In this document: positions 44,095 through 53,720 of the stretch, one piece after another
How positions within the stretch are numbered: the stretch's first letter is position 1
How the letters are laid out: each line of letters starts with the position of its first letter
Assembly (NCBI GenBank): GCA_018398805.1
Contig: JAGFBZ010000289.1
Location: 4,791,001 to 4,855,000, forward strand
Origin: Hirundichthys speculiger
Lineage: Eukaryota; Chordata; Actinopteri; Beloniformes; Exocoetidae
Direction of reading: 5' to 3'
DNA: 64,000 bases
The notes under the pieces: generated by a model
What the model was told of the DNA's origin: nothing
What the model saw: only the letters and a program-made list of their open reading frames with translations
The model's database searches: none
Position numbers and translations under genes: made by a program

Positions 44095-44290
44095 AGATGA
44101 CAAAAGGGTTTTCTCCTCAGCGTTGCTGGACACTCCTTTAGAGAGTCAGAAGTCTGGTCATCTGGAAAGGCTCAGGGAAGCGCTGCTACTCCTCCACATC
44201 AAAATCGAGATGACATGCTGAAGGGATTAAATATGTTGACTGGCTCGTGGAAGAGCTTGAGGGAGTGGCTGGAGAAGGGGAGCCACTTAC
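44095..44290 (+). mobile_element. Degenerate LINE C-terminal fragment
   Basis: GGTCATCTGGAAAGGCTCAG, GCTGCTACTCCTCCACATCA and GTGGAAGAGCTTGAGGGAGTGGCTGGAGAAGGGGA resemble, in the right order, the C-terminal coding and 3' part of a common fish LINE that encodes an EELDEVAGERE-like tail. The similarity is weak and fragmented. Confidence 0.35.
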
Positions 44291-44554
44291 TTTACCATAT
44301 ATTTTAAAAATATATTTCAAAAGCAAGGGGTCCTTTGTGCTACTTTAAGTCATGCCACTGTTTATCTTAAAAGAACATCTTGCAGGATCACTGGAAAAGA
44401 GACAAAAAAGCAGCAAAACTACCTGAGCCAATTACAGATGTACATCAACATAATAACGAAGAGTTTAAGAGGCTCTACAATACAAGTTATACCACAAAAA
44501 TACTAAGATACAAAAGTAAGTCTTTTCTGAGAAAAACAAACAAATGAATTGAAA

Positions 44555-44830
44555 AGTCCACACCACAACCTATTTGAAAATGCTGTGGTGGCACCTAAAG
44601 AGAGCTGTGCATAAACAAATACCTGCAAACCTCAACTAGCTGGGCAACATTGTAAAGAAGAGAGTAAAGCGAGAGGGCCATTGTTCCTGCTCAAGGATGT
44701 GAGAGACTGATAATACAAGAAAAAAAAAAACTCAAGTCATTACAATTAAAGGTTGTTCTATGAGCCATTTAATCATAGTTTGTAGTTAGTTTTTCATACT
44801 TGTTTTAATTTGGCTGGGTTTTTGTTAAAT
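44555..44830 (+). pseudogene. Tc1 transposase C-terminus and 3' end, decayed
   Basis: LLWHLKRAVHKQIPANLN near 44580-44640 corresponds to the NLWKELKRAVHKxxPxNLxxL block after the catalytic Glu of Tc1 transposases. The following bases (AACATTGTAAAGAAGAG, GATGTGAGAGACTGATAA) and the post-stop sequence (TTAGTTTTTCATACTTG) follow the layout of another Tc1 subfamily. Frameshifts and deletions are evident. The 5' part is missing or unrecognisable. Confidence 0.6.
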
Positions 44831-45166
44831 ATGTAATGCCATATTGTGTTATATTCTGTGTTTTTTTTTTGTTGTTGTTATTTTGTTGTCTTCTGAGGTT
44901 ATATCTGCCTCATTTGAAGACCTGGTATGCTTTTTTTGGTTAACTCCAGATATGAGAGAGGGTGTGTTTCTACATTGAATAGAAATACAACAGAATGTGT
45001 TATTTGGTGGAAACCCACCTTAAACAGTCTAGTTGGGATGCTGACAGTAGAATCTAAAGAAAAAATATGGGATTAAATCCATGCCATGGTTGTGAATCAC
45101 GCCATAGATTCAAGCCCAATGCAGAACATGATGATTTCTACTTCTAAAAACATCATATTTGCCAAT
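44831..45166. other. Intergenic DNA, T-rich
   Basis: The stretch may include the right inverted repeat of the Tc1 relic (GATATGAGAGAGGGTGTGTT at about 44950), otherwise no signal. Confidence 0.4.
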
Positions 45167-45174
45167 GTTGCTGA

Positions 45175-45764
45175 TAGGGTTGCAGAATTCTGGGGATTTT
45201 GAAAGTTGGAAACTGTGCATGGAAATTAACAGGAATTCATGGAAATAAACTGGAATAAACCTGAAAAGCTCCAAAACTGAAAGTTGGTCCTTAATGGGCA
45301 TTTTAATTCTTGTTTGTGAAAATATATTCCAGCCTGATATTGACTAAAACAAGCAGAATTCATGAAAGTATACTAGAGAATATCTGTGCCCCTCCTCACT
45401 TACATCCACACTGCTGACTGCTGGGATATTGAGGCCACACCCCCCTACATGCACGCTGCATTCATCTATCACATGCACAGATGATTTCTAGAACCCTGGA
45501 ATATTGAGGCCACGTTTTTGAGCCCAGCGAAAATTTTGAATGGTACTTTTTTTTGTTTGTTTGTTTTTTTAAGTAGGAGTGTTATTATAATATTTTACTC
45601 AACATTCATGATTTTGTTGTTCAATGAAATGACTGAATATTCAATAAAATAATCAAAACTTGATACAGTTCTAATTACAAATAAATATTATCTTTCCAAA
45701 ATTCCAAAAATCTAAACTTTCTATGGGAAGTTTCTGCAAATTTGTTGGAAATTTTGCAACCCTA
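45175..45764. mobile_element. hAT-type MITE (TAGGGTTGCA ends) with 7/8 target duplication
   Basis: The element begins TAGGGTTGCAGAATT at 45175 and ends AATTTTGCAACCCTA at 45764, an inverted repeat of about 14 bp with one mismatch. GTTGCTGA (45167-45174) on the left and GTTGCTTA (45765-45772) on the right form an 8-bp target duplication with one mismatch, as in hAT insertions. The 590-bp body has no coding capacity. It lies 270 bp upstream of the unknown single-exon gene. Confidence 0.85.
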
Positions 45765-46033
45765 GTTGCTTAGCAACATGAGCACTATTTAGAATGTGTG
45801 TCATAAGGGGTCAAATGTCATCAACGGTACAATTCTAGAATGTGATGTATCAAAGGAAACCCCATCAGCTATATGAAGCACAATGAGATGATTTTCTTCA
45901 CAGATCTTGTGGACTTCGTACGTGGACTTCGAGCTTAGTTGAGATTTGTCAACCACTGAGACACGGACCAGTAGAAATTGATTTAGCATCAACTTTGAAC
46001 ACAATTTTGTGACTGGTCATACAACAGAGAGAA

Positions 46034-47116
46034 ATGGGCAATCACCATCCAAAAGCAGCAAGAAATGTCTGTAGCTTCTGTCAGCAGAAGCTACCCATCA
46101 ATCATTCCTCCAGACAATCTGACGCCATCTATTCAGGTGTTCGAAAAGAGGATCTTGGACCAGTGGAGCTGGTACAGTATCTGGAGCGGAGGGTGGCAGA
46201 ACTGACTGAACTGGTGCTTGCCTTAGTCGACAACACTGACAAGCAAGAGGTCACTGCCATTGTATCTGCTCTAGATATTGAAGTCTTTACCCAAAAAGAC
46301 TCCTGCACTGAAACAGACTTCTCCACAGAAGAAAACAGTGACAATTCCTCACTTGACAACTGTGTACGAGGAGACATTTCAGTGCAAACACAAGTCTCCA
46401 CAGCCAAGGATGTCTCTCATCTGGAGGATGATTCGGCACTGACGACGTGTTGGGAACAACTGGCGATGAAGACGGATGAAGACAGTTCTGGGAGTCAAGA
46501 ACCCCTGTCACAAACATCTGACGAAGAACAGAATTGTCTGTCTTCATTGGACGATGTTTTTGGACAAATGAAGGCCTCTTTTGAAGATGAAGTTTTTATT
46601 GACATCTCATTAGCAGATACAGAGAAAGAGGTCTCAACCGAAGATGTCCTGGACCTTCAAGACAATGCTGCACTGGAACACGTTTGGGCGCAAGTCACCA
46701 TCTCAGCAGGAGATGATATCTCCATAGCAGAAGATGAGGGTTACTGTTACCAAGACTACGTCCCAAAAAACAATCAGGAGAAATGGAAAAACATTTATCC
46801 TCCACACAACTGTACACTTGAAATGGATAGATCTCCACCAGAGGACGTCTTTTCACTAAAGAAGTTCCTCACAAAACAGCATGGCTCCATCTCAAGTGAA
46901 GATCTCCAAAAGTCAAAGAAGCCGTCTGTGTGGAGAAGAATCAAGAAATTTGCCACTCCTGCTCATCGGCGGCAGTATAAGAGTGGCAAAATTAAAAACT
47001 GTGAACCCATTGAAGTCACCTCTGACACTGAGAAGGCAGATCCAGAAACAGCCTCCCAGGACTCCTTGGTACTTCAGTCGCGGTCCAAGAGGAAAAGAAG
47101 GATGATTTGCGGGTGA
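46034..47116 (+). CDS. Unknown single-exon protein with internal repeats (360 aa)
   Basis: I do not recognise this gene. It is the only long frame here unrelated to a transposon I know. The ATG at 46034 has a good context (A at -3, G at +4), and an in-frame TGA lies about 24 bp upstream, so this is the first possible start unless an exon is spliced in. The protein begins MGNHHPK (an N-myristoylation-like MGN) with a CSFC pair at residues 13-16. Residues 44-66 (VELVQYLERRVAELTELVLA) look helical. Residues 85-240 are acidic and Ser/Thr-rich. An imperfect repeat occurs at 121-152 and 200-230: VSTAKDVSHLEDDSAL..CWEQ versus VSTEDVLDLQDNAAL..VWAQ. The C-terminal third is basic (KKPSVWRRIKKFATPAHRRQ, then RSKRKRRMICG), suggesting a nuclear-localisation or nucleic-acid-binding tail. 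No stop interrupts it, implying selection or youth. AATAAA follows at 47267. It is flanked by two hAT-type MITEs. A retrogene, a lineage-specific orphan or an unrecognised transposon-encoded protein are all possible. Confidence 0.6.
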   Translation: MGNHHPKAARNVCSFCQQKLPINHSSRQSDAIYSGVRKEDLGPVELVQYLERRVAELTELVLALVDNTDKQEVTAIVSALDIEVFTQKDSCTETDFSTEENSDNSSLDNCVRGDISVQTQVSTAKDVSHLEDDSALTTCWEQLAMKTDEDSSGSQEPLSQTSDEEQNCLSSLDDVFGQMKASFEDEVFIDISLADTEKEVSTEDVLDLQDNAALEHVWAQVTISAGDDISIAEDEGYCYQDYVPKNNQEKWKNIYPPHNCTLEMDRSPPEDVFSLKKFLTKQHGSISSEDLQKSKKPSVWRRIKKFATPAHRRQYKSGKIKNCEPIEVTSDTEKADPETASQDSLVLQSRSKRKRRMICG

Positions 47117-47266
47117 AATAAGGAAACACTCAGAGATTTGGATTTTCTCCGGGCGCTCCGGTTTCTCCCAAGAAACAAACAATTTTATTTGATTCTTTTT
47201 TCTTTTTCTTCTTCGAACTCATAAATTCTGTCAATTGTTTAAACCAAACTAAATGTATAATCTTTG

Positions 47267-47272
47267 AATAAA
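47267..47272 (+). terminator. Polyadenylation signal AATAAA for the orphan gene
   Basis: A canonical AATAAA (part of GAATAAATAATG) lies 151 bp after the stop at 47114-47116, on the same strand, at a distance typical of a short 3' UTR. It supports the reading frame being part of a transcription unit. Confidence 0.5.
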
Positions 47273-47685
47273 TAATGTTAATTTCCTTGAATTATTTGGC
47301 TATACTGGAGTCCTTGAATTGATCCATCAGTGCTTTTGAGTGAAATCTATCTGAAAGGTGAATTTTAACAAAAATTAGGTCGTGCAACAGCACACAAGTA
47401 ATTCCAAAAAAAAAATGAATACATGTAATTTCATCATTTGACATGTTCTTATTCAGAGTCAAAAAATTGGCAGAAAGTCAGTTCAAACATGGTTATAGGA
47501 AGATTTACATCAAGAAAGCGGATGTCAGATGATCACTAGTCATTTTTTTTTTGGTTACTTTGAGAAACTGTAATATTCTGCTTTTTGCAGCTTGCAATGA
47601 ATTCTGCTCAGTAGCTTTCTGCTGAAGGTTAAAGGTTGGGTAGGAGATCTATTTCTGAATATTTTTTTCCCATATTGTACTAATG

Positions 47686-48141
47686 CATTGGTGCGCAAAC
47701 TGTGGTACACGTACCACCAGTGGTATGTGAGCGCTCTCTGGTGGTACGCGGGGAACGTCATGACTTTCCACATTTTCCCCACATTTTCACTTAAAAAAAA
47801 AATCAAAAACATACAATGCATTATAAATACGTTTTAAATGAAATGTGTAGCTTGAGATAATTAAAATTGTGTCTTTAAAAAAAAATGTTAGTTACATATT
47901 CAGTTGCAGTGCAGATGCAACAACTTTTGAATGTGTTTATTTTGTTGTAAATGTCTGATTCAGTAAAGTAACAATTCTGGTAATAAATAACCACAATAAG
48001 GAATAAACATCTCCCCTGTGTGTTTAAAGCTAATTATGAAGGCATATATGGCTATATTTTAAAATTGGTCATTATGGTGGTACTCAGAGAGCTGAACAGT
48101 TTCTCAGGTGGTACGCAGTATTAAAAGTTTGAGAACCACTG
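47686..48141. mobile_element. hAT-type MITE (CAGTGGTTCTCAAAC family) with 7/8 target duplication
   Basis: The left end is CATTGGTGCGCAAACTGTGG (47686) and the right end AAGTTTGAGAACCACTG (48141), the reverse of CAGTGGTTCTCAAAC, a common hAT terminus; the left end has accumulated substitutions. Subterminal GTGGTACACGTACCACC and GGTGGTACGCAG are also shared. Flanking TACTAATG (47678-47685) and TACTAATT (48142-48149) are an 8-bp duplication with one mismatch. It is 456 bp and non-coding. Confidence 0.85.
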
Positions 48142-48156
48142 TACTAATTTACTTTT

Positions 48157-48735
48157 CAATTCAGTTCAATTCAATTTTATTTGTATAGGGTCTGTTACAA
48201 TGTCAATTGTCTCTAGGCGCTTTACAGAGACCCAGAGCATGACCCCTGAGCAAATATCATTACAAACAAACATAAACCAACATTTGTTCATAGCCTTTTA
48301 GACAGATTAAAACTATGATGTTCATGGTCCAATTCTGCAGTTTTTCTCTGCTTCTCCTTGACATTTCAGAACAAGACTTCGGCTCGTCAATGTTTTAACT
48401 TCACCTAAACAAAATGTACATATACAGTATATATACATGAAATCTCTCATTAGTCATCATCATTCACACAGAAGAACAGGTCTCGTAGTTTTGAGTCTTA
48501 CATGAAGTCCATTAAAACTTCAGACAAGTGAGGTGATGTTTGGGTTTTAAGGTTTTTCTCCCACCAGAGTAGTTTTTTTTAATTTTCCATTGTTTCTTTA
48601 AATAAGATTTAATAATAGTACTTACAGTTAATATTTGTTTATGGGTCGTGCTCTGGGTCTCTGAAAAGTGCATAGAGATGGTTTGTATTGTCATAGATGC
48701 AATACAAATGAAGTTAAATTGAATTAAATTGAATG
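48157..48735. repeat. Two copies of the ATTGAATTGAATT repeat, head to head
   Basis: The left part (from 48157: TTCAGTTCAATTCAATTTTA, TTGTATAGGGTCTGTTACA, TGTCTCTAGGCGCTTTACA) is the reverse complement of the 3' end of the repeat at 15440-16086. The right part, ending at 48735, is the same module in plus orientation (GGTTTTTCTCCCACC, GGGTCGTGCTCTGGGTCTCT, ATACAAATGAAGTTAAATTG). The region is therefore an inverted arrangement of two tails pointing outwards, with about 250 bp of unrelated DNA between. Confidence 0.6.
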
Positions 48736-48744
48736 AGAAATAGG

Positions 48745-48945
48745 ATGGGCAGCATTGTGGCTTGTGGTTAGCATTGTTGCTTCACAGCAAGAAGGTTCCT
48801 GGTTCAAACCTCAGTGGGGGCCTTTCTGTGTAGAGTTTGCATGTGTGGGCTTTCTCCTGGTTCTCCAGCTTCCTCCCACAGTCCAAAGACATACATGTTA
48901 GGTTAATTAGTGGTTCTAAATTGCCCGTAGGAGTGATTGTTGTTG
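48745..48945 (+). mobile_element. tRNA-derived SINE, 3' truncated
   Basis: The tRNA-like head GGGCAGCATTGTGGCTTGTG, AGCAAGAAGGTTCCTGGTTC with the B box GGTTCAAACCTC is followed by TGTGTAGAGTTTGCATGTGT, TCCTCCCACAGTCCAAAGAC and AAATTGCCCGTAGGAGTGAT, where similarity to the family (full copy at 10561-10928) stops. The second half with the (GGAT)n tail is missing, replaced by GTGATTTGCGGTTAATGGAG, the start of some other repeat. Confidence 0.85.
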
Positions 48946-50769
48946 TGATTTGCGGTTAATGGAGGACCCAAAATGCAGGAGTTCAAAAAAGGGTATTTAT
49001 TCAAAAAAGACAAAATCCAAACTTAACTGAAAATCCAGATGGAACCAGGGAGATAAGTGGTCACTTTTACTTGGCAGCAAGCGGCCATCTTTGTTTGGTT
49101 GGTATCTAGAAGCGGTAGTTTTAAGTTGCTACCAGTTACTATATGTTGGCTGGTATGCAGCCCAAGACTTGATTTCATAAAACTGTAACTACATACATGC
49201 GCAGGGGAAAAGACATCATATGATCAATCTGAAACAAAGATTTTCCAGGTGCGTTCACTTGTACCTGTATCTCCCATGGGCATGGATGGATGTGTGATAC
49301 ATGATTAAGGTGGTGTACCATGGAGGGAGATCTGTATTGTTTTTAAAATTTTCATTTTAAACGGACAATCGCAGATGTAGTGTTAATTATTGTTATTGGT
49401 TTTGCACTCTTCAATCGATGTCCTCCCCATCTCCTTCCTCCTCTGAGTGTGACAGCTGTTTGACAGACAGCCTGCTGTCTTGACAGCTCTCGTTCTCAGA
49501 GATCAGCTAAGCAGTGTCTAGTTAAACTAAAAGGTTATAAGAGCGCCTGCTTCTCTATTTGATCCACAGAATATCACCACAAGAATTTAACTGAAGTGAC
49601 GTGCAAATTGCAGATGAAAGAAAACGTTTGTGATCTCTGTATTTTGCGCACTCGTGGCACCCATGTCAAGATACCGCTTTGGACTGCTGCCCGTGTTACC
49701 CGTACCTAAATCTGTCCTAGGGGCTCAATGAATTAAACTACACATGTAGGAGTAAATTTACTTTTCGCTCCTCTGCCTGGCAAGCTTGTTCGAGTGCCCA
49801 GTCTCTGCGGAGGAGAGCAGCATCTGTCAATTCACAAAGGACTGTCAGTATTCCTGACACTGTAGCCTCTGAACTTGAACACTGATGGCATAATGTCTGG
49901 TTTCAGTTTGTGGTTCAGGGAACAAACTTCCCACACTCATTAAGCCTAGTAATAAAAACGATTAAAGTGGTCACATCAGACCCTTTGTCCTGGTCCCACA
50001 GGTGGATTACATTGTTTGAGTAAGGCAATTTAGGATTGCTCAGAGGAAGAACAGGATCGCATGTCCTTTGTTCAGTAATACTTACTTGAGCCTCCAGGGA
50101 CAATAAACCCTATCATTTTTTTTTTCTCTGTTCTTTGGTCCCTTCTAACCATACTCGCATTAAGGATGACTATCTAACATCCACTGAAACCAAGGAAGAA
50201 CAACTGTGAGAGCAACCATGTGAGTGACATTACATTTGGGCTTCTTCAACGATGGCTGAGACCTTGTGGAGAAAATGTGAAATGCAACATAATTTTCCAG
50301 CCAAACTACTTGAATTTCAAGCTTAATTGTAAAACAATAGCTCACCATACATCAAAAGCAACTGAATTATATTCATTATTCAGTGCTTCACTTCTGCATT
50401 TAGGCTTCATCATCAATAATTGATCATCTAAACATTTAATCTAAATGTTTCTCAAAGAATAATAATGGAAATACATTCTTCTTCCTATTCATCCAGACTA
50501 GTCTTTTACGAATATGATGATTGATTCCCAGCTGCCTCATGTCTGCTCGGCAGTGGAGTGCATTAATGTTCAAGATCAGAAATAACAATGTTACAGAGTC
50601 CATTCATGGAAACTTTGATAGGTTGAGTGCTTTAACTATTTCTCATCTGCTTTTAATTGTATTCAGTCACCTGTTCCTGAACTTAGGCTTTATATTGGCT
50701 GACTTTTAAATCAATATGTCTCAAAGGTTCCAGGTTAATGGGACTCTTCCTCTTCTGGACCCCCTCAGG
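48946..50769. other. Intergenic DNA without recognised genes
   Basis: The first 100 bp (GACCCAAAATGCAGGAG, AAAAAGGGTATTTATTCAAA) look like the edge of a dispersed repeat. The rest has no recognisable gene; the frames at 49915-50709 are A/T-rich and not protein-like. Confidence 0.45.
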
Positions 50770-51120
50770 GCTGTCCTCTATTTATACTTTTGGGGTGTGG
50801 TTTCTGCTTCGCTGTAGGGGAAGATGCAGAGCAGTGGTTCAGGGAACACTGCCAAAGAGGAACAGATCAACACAGCTGCTCCACATTTCTTATCATATGT
50901 CGTCCTGTATTTAGGAGCACATGCTGAGACCAGGGGCGACAGACCAGAAACCAGTGAGCTACAGCAACAGTAGCTTATTCTTAGGCTTCGGTAAATTGGT
51001 TCTTGTTGTATTTCCTGTACGTTGTTTCATACCGCTGAAGAGGAACCCTGAGTGGCAGGGGCTTGCCACAATTCTTTCACACAAATAAACATTGGAGCGA
51101 ACATGTATCACTATTCAACC
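50770..51120 (+). promoter_or_regulatory. Possible solo LTR or promoter-polyA module
   Basis: TCTATTTATACTTTTGG (TATA-like, near 50780) is followed about 300 bp later by CACAAATAAACATTGGAGCG (AATAAA near 51083). The spacing and order of a TATA box and poly-A signal without coding sequence between are what a solo LTR of a retroelement looks like. No TG...CA ends, target duplication or second copy in the window was found, so this is only a suggestion. Confidence 0.25.
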
Positions 51121-51199
51121 TCAGGACCTCTGGTCCAGTACTCAATGACTTTCTTAGTGAGAGATATTTTAGTGGTTTTTAGAGGAAGTGCCATCCTTT

Positions 51200-51968
51200 C
51201 ACACTAAAAAACACTGGGTTATTTTCTCAACCCAACCACTGGGTTAAAGTAGTTGGGTATTTTCATTGGGCTAATTTAACCACTGTTGGGTTATTAGTTG
51301 GGTCAGTTTTTTTGATCATACCAGACTACAATAATCCAACCCCTGGGTCAATTGAACTTAAAAAATTTACTTTCAGTAAAAAAAAAAAAAAAACAATACC
51401 AAGCAGAGGCTAGTTTCAATCCACCAACCTCTGGGTTATGGGCTCAACACATTTCCACTGCACCACTCTGTCATTCAACAGACAATTGACGTTTAAGAGA
51501 GATGTATACTCTCCACAGAAGTGTGCTTATCATTAGGGAAAGTCCCAGTTTTGAGTTGAGTTTACTCAAAAGTTTTGAGTTGAGTTTACTCAAAGGTTTT
51601 GAGTTGAGTTTACTCAAAACTTTTGAGTTGAGTTTACTCAACTTTTGAGTTTGAGTTTACTCATAATTTGCAAACATTTATTATAATGATCATTATTTAA
51701 TAGAGAAAAGATAATACATAAAACAACACATAGATTGGGTTAATATAACCCAGCAATGGGGTAAAATTAACATCAATGCTGGGTTAAAAGATATACCAAA
51801 TAATTGGGTAGAATTAACCCAACAGGTTGGGTACAATCAACCCACTGTTTGGGTTGAATTAATAACCCAACTAGGTTGGGTTGTTGGTTCAGCCCAATCC
51901 ACTGGGTTGAAACAACCCAGGGGTTGGGTTAAAGTTGGGTTATTTTTAACCCAGTGTTTTTTAGTGTG
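51200..51968. mobile_element. Inverted-repeat element rich in GGGTTA motifs
   Basis: The left end CACACTAAAAAACACTGGGTTA (from 51200) is the exact reverse complement of the right end (to 51968) over at least 20 bases. Inside both halves GGGTTA/AACCCA words recur (for example CTGGGTTAAAGTAGTTGGG, GGTTGGGTTGTTGG, AACCCAACAGGTTGGG), so the element folds on itself at many places. It has no transposase. The centre holds a minisatellite (51548-51664). The family resembles non-autonomous DNA elements of teleosts. I saw no convincing target duplication. Confidence 0.8.
51548..51664. repeat. Minisatellite of self-complementary TTGAGTTGAGTTTACTCAA units
   Basis: Five tandem units of about 23-25 bp, each TTTTGAGTTGAGTTTACTCA plus a few A, with small variants. 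Each unit is itself palindromic (TTTTGAGT ... ACTCAAAA), so the array could form a series of small hairpins. It sits in the centre of the GGGTTA-rich element. Confidence 0.9.
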
Positions 51969-52199
51969 TTGGTACCCCATGTGATCAAAGGGACACCAGT
52001 GGCAGTATCTGTACACACTGTCCTGGACAATGAGCTAATTTTTTTTTTAAATCTAAAACTCTTTTAAAACCTAAAACTCAAGTGCACCATTACAATGCAG
52101 TTTAAGTTTATTATTCATACTCAATTAAGAAATCAAGAACAGCTTATTTCTGTTGTTAATATAACAGTTGACACTGTTGTTTAACTTACAAGTTGATGG

Positions 52200-52712
52200 C
52201 GCCTCGTGCTGTGCAAATGGCGCAGGTGGTGGAACATTTCATTCTGCGGCTGTACTGTCTATAGACGTAGTGACAGAGCTGTAATGAGGGCAAAATAAGT
52301 GCTGTGTGAATTTTCATGGCGGGAAGGCATGATGAGGAAGGCTTCAAAATGACATCAGATCATCATGGAGACAGAGAGACACAGCCTGGCAGACTGTTTG
52401 ACAGCAGTGTTCAGGCCAAAAAAAACAACAACAACAAAATCAGTTTTCAACCACAGCAGTTGGAGAGGCAGAAATGACCAGCTGCACAAGCCGTATTGTT
52501 TACCACTCAACTTGGGGCGCTCAAGGAACCCTGCTGTTGTGCGTTAGCAACCCGGAGGAGCACCCACCACCTGAACACCTGCCACCATCTTCCTCCCGGT
52601 GAAGTTCCTTCCTCCAGCTGCAGTAACATAGCAAACGCCCTTGGCGACGGAGGAAACTGAGGCCAGCACAGCTGCATGTGTCCCATGGGAATAACCAGGG
52701 AGAAACTTTATT
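52200..52712 (+). repeat. Dispersed repeat of unknown class, copy 2
   Basis: The partner of 14390-14780: AAATAAGTGCTGTGTGAA, an AAAAAAAACAACAACAAC run, ACAGCAGTTGGAGAGGCAGA, GCCGTATTGTTTACC, AACTTGGGGCGCTC, AACCCGGAGGAGCACCCACC and GACGGAGGAAACTGAGGCCA occur in the same order. This copy reaches further left (from about 52200), including GATGGCGCCTCGTGCTGTGC. No coding potential was recognised. Confidence 0.65.
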
Positions 52713-53108
52713 TTTAATTGCCTTTTTGTTTTAGCGCCATGCCTTATTCAGTGCTGACTGAATAAAGCAGTCAATGACCTGAAGCATTAGGGTCTTGTTG
52801 CTGACTGTGGATCGTAAAGTAAAGTAGAAGAAAAGGACTGTCTTTACACTGGGGAGGCAGTTTTGCACCTTCCCAGGATCACTGTGAATGCAAAAAGGGA
52901 AACGGAGGCAGAATGCAGAAGGGACCAGCAGTATGTCTTTATAATGTGACTGCTGTGTGAAAGAGGTTGCAGTTAAAATACTCTGTAACATTCAAAATTG
53001 CTGGTGCATCAGGGAAGGCCTCCAAAGGCCACTTTACAGTTGAAACTAAAAGTTTACATACACTGTCTGACAATAAATCAGACTAAACCTTTCCTATTTT
53101 AAGTCAGT

Positions 53109-53336
53109 TAGAGGCTTCTTCAGGTCCGTTGGCAAGACAGAAAGATACAGAGGATCATTCCTGCCAGCAGCCATCAGCCTCCACTACAAGACATCCTACT
53201 GTTATTAATTTAATATTTTTATTCTGTCATTTATTTATTGTTGAAAAAAAAAAAGCCCTTACTACAATGTTGAAATTTCCCTTTTGGGATTAATAAAGTA
53301 ATTTTCATTTCATTTCATTTCATTTCATTTCATTAC
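53109..53336 (+). mobile_element. L2/CR1-type LINE 3' end inserted in the Tc1 inverted repeat
   Basis: The reading FFRSVGKTERYRGSFLPAAI at 53112-53180 is the extreme C-terminus of an L2/CR1-type protein, followed by a 3' UTR with A11, CCCTTTTGGGATTAATAAAG and a tail of ATTTC repeats (about 53300-53334). The Tc1 sequence resumes with ATTACCAAAATTATTTC. The insertion therefore happened within the left inverted repeat. No long target duplication was found. Confidence 0.8.
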
Positions 53337-53559
53337 CAAAATTATTTCTATTTGCTAAATGCCGGAACAATGACAGAGTCTTTAAAAGATCTTTTATTTA
53401 TTTCTTCAGAGTCAGAAGTTTACATACGTGAAGATTACTGTACCTTTAAACAATCTGGGAAAGCCCAAATGATGATGTAAAGGCTTCGGAAGCTTCTGAT
53501 AATTAACTGACAACATTTGAGTTCATTGGAGGCACACCTGTGGATGTGTTTCTGGAGAC

Positions 53560-53720
53560 ATGTTCCTGTGGTCTGATGAAACTAAAACTGAACTGTTTGG
53601 CCATAATGACCAACAATGAAAAACATTCTTCTATTCGGAGGAAAAAAGGGGAAGCTTGCAAGCCTGAGAACTGTGAAGCATGGGGGCGGCAGCATCATGT
53701 TATGGGGATGTTTTGACATA
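53560..53720 (+). pseudogene. Short Tc1 transposase fragment in the SB-like remnant
   Basis: FLWSDETKTELFGHNDQQ keeps the first catalytic Asp region, and [14 protein letters not shown] keeps the glycine-rich block, with a stop between. N-terminal DNA-binding and C-terminal catalytic parts are deleted. Confidence 0.8.

Noticed and set aside
51548..51664. Regular repeats resembling a small CRISPR-like array
   Set aside because: Units are directly tandem without unique spacers, self-complementary, and inside a eukaryotic inverted-repeat element.
51200..51968. Interstitial telomere sequence
   Set aside because: GGGTTA words are abundant but not tandem; the inverted ends show a transposable element.
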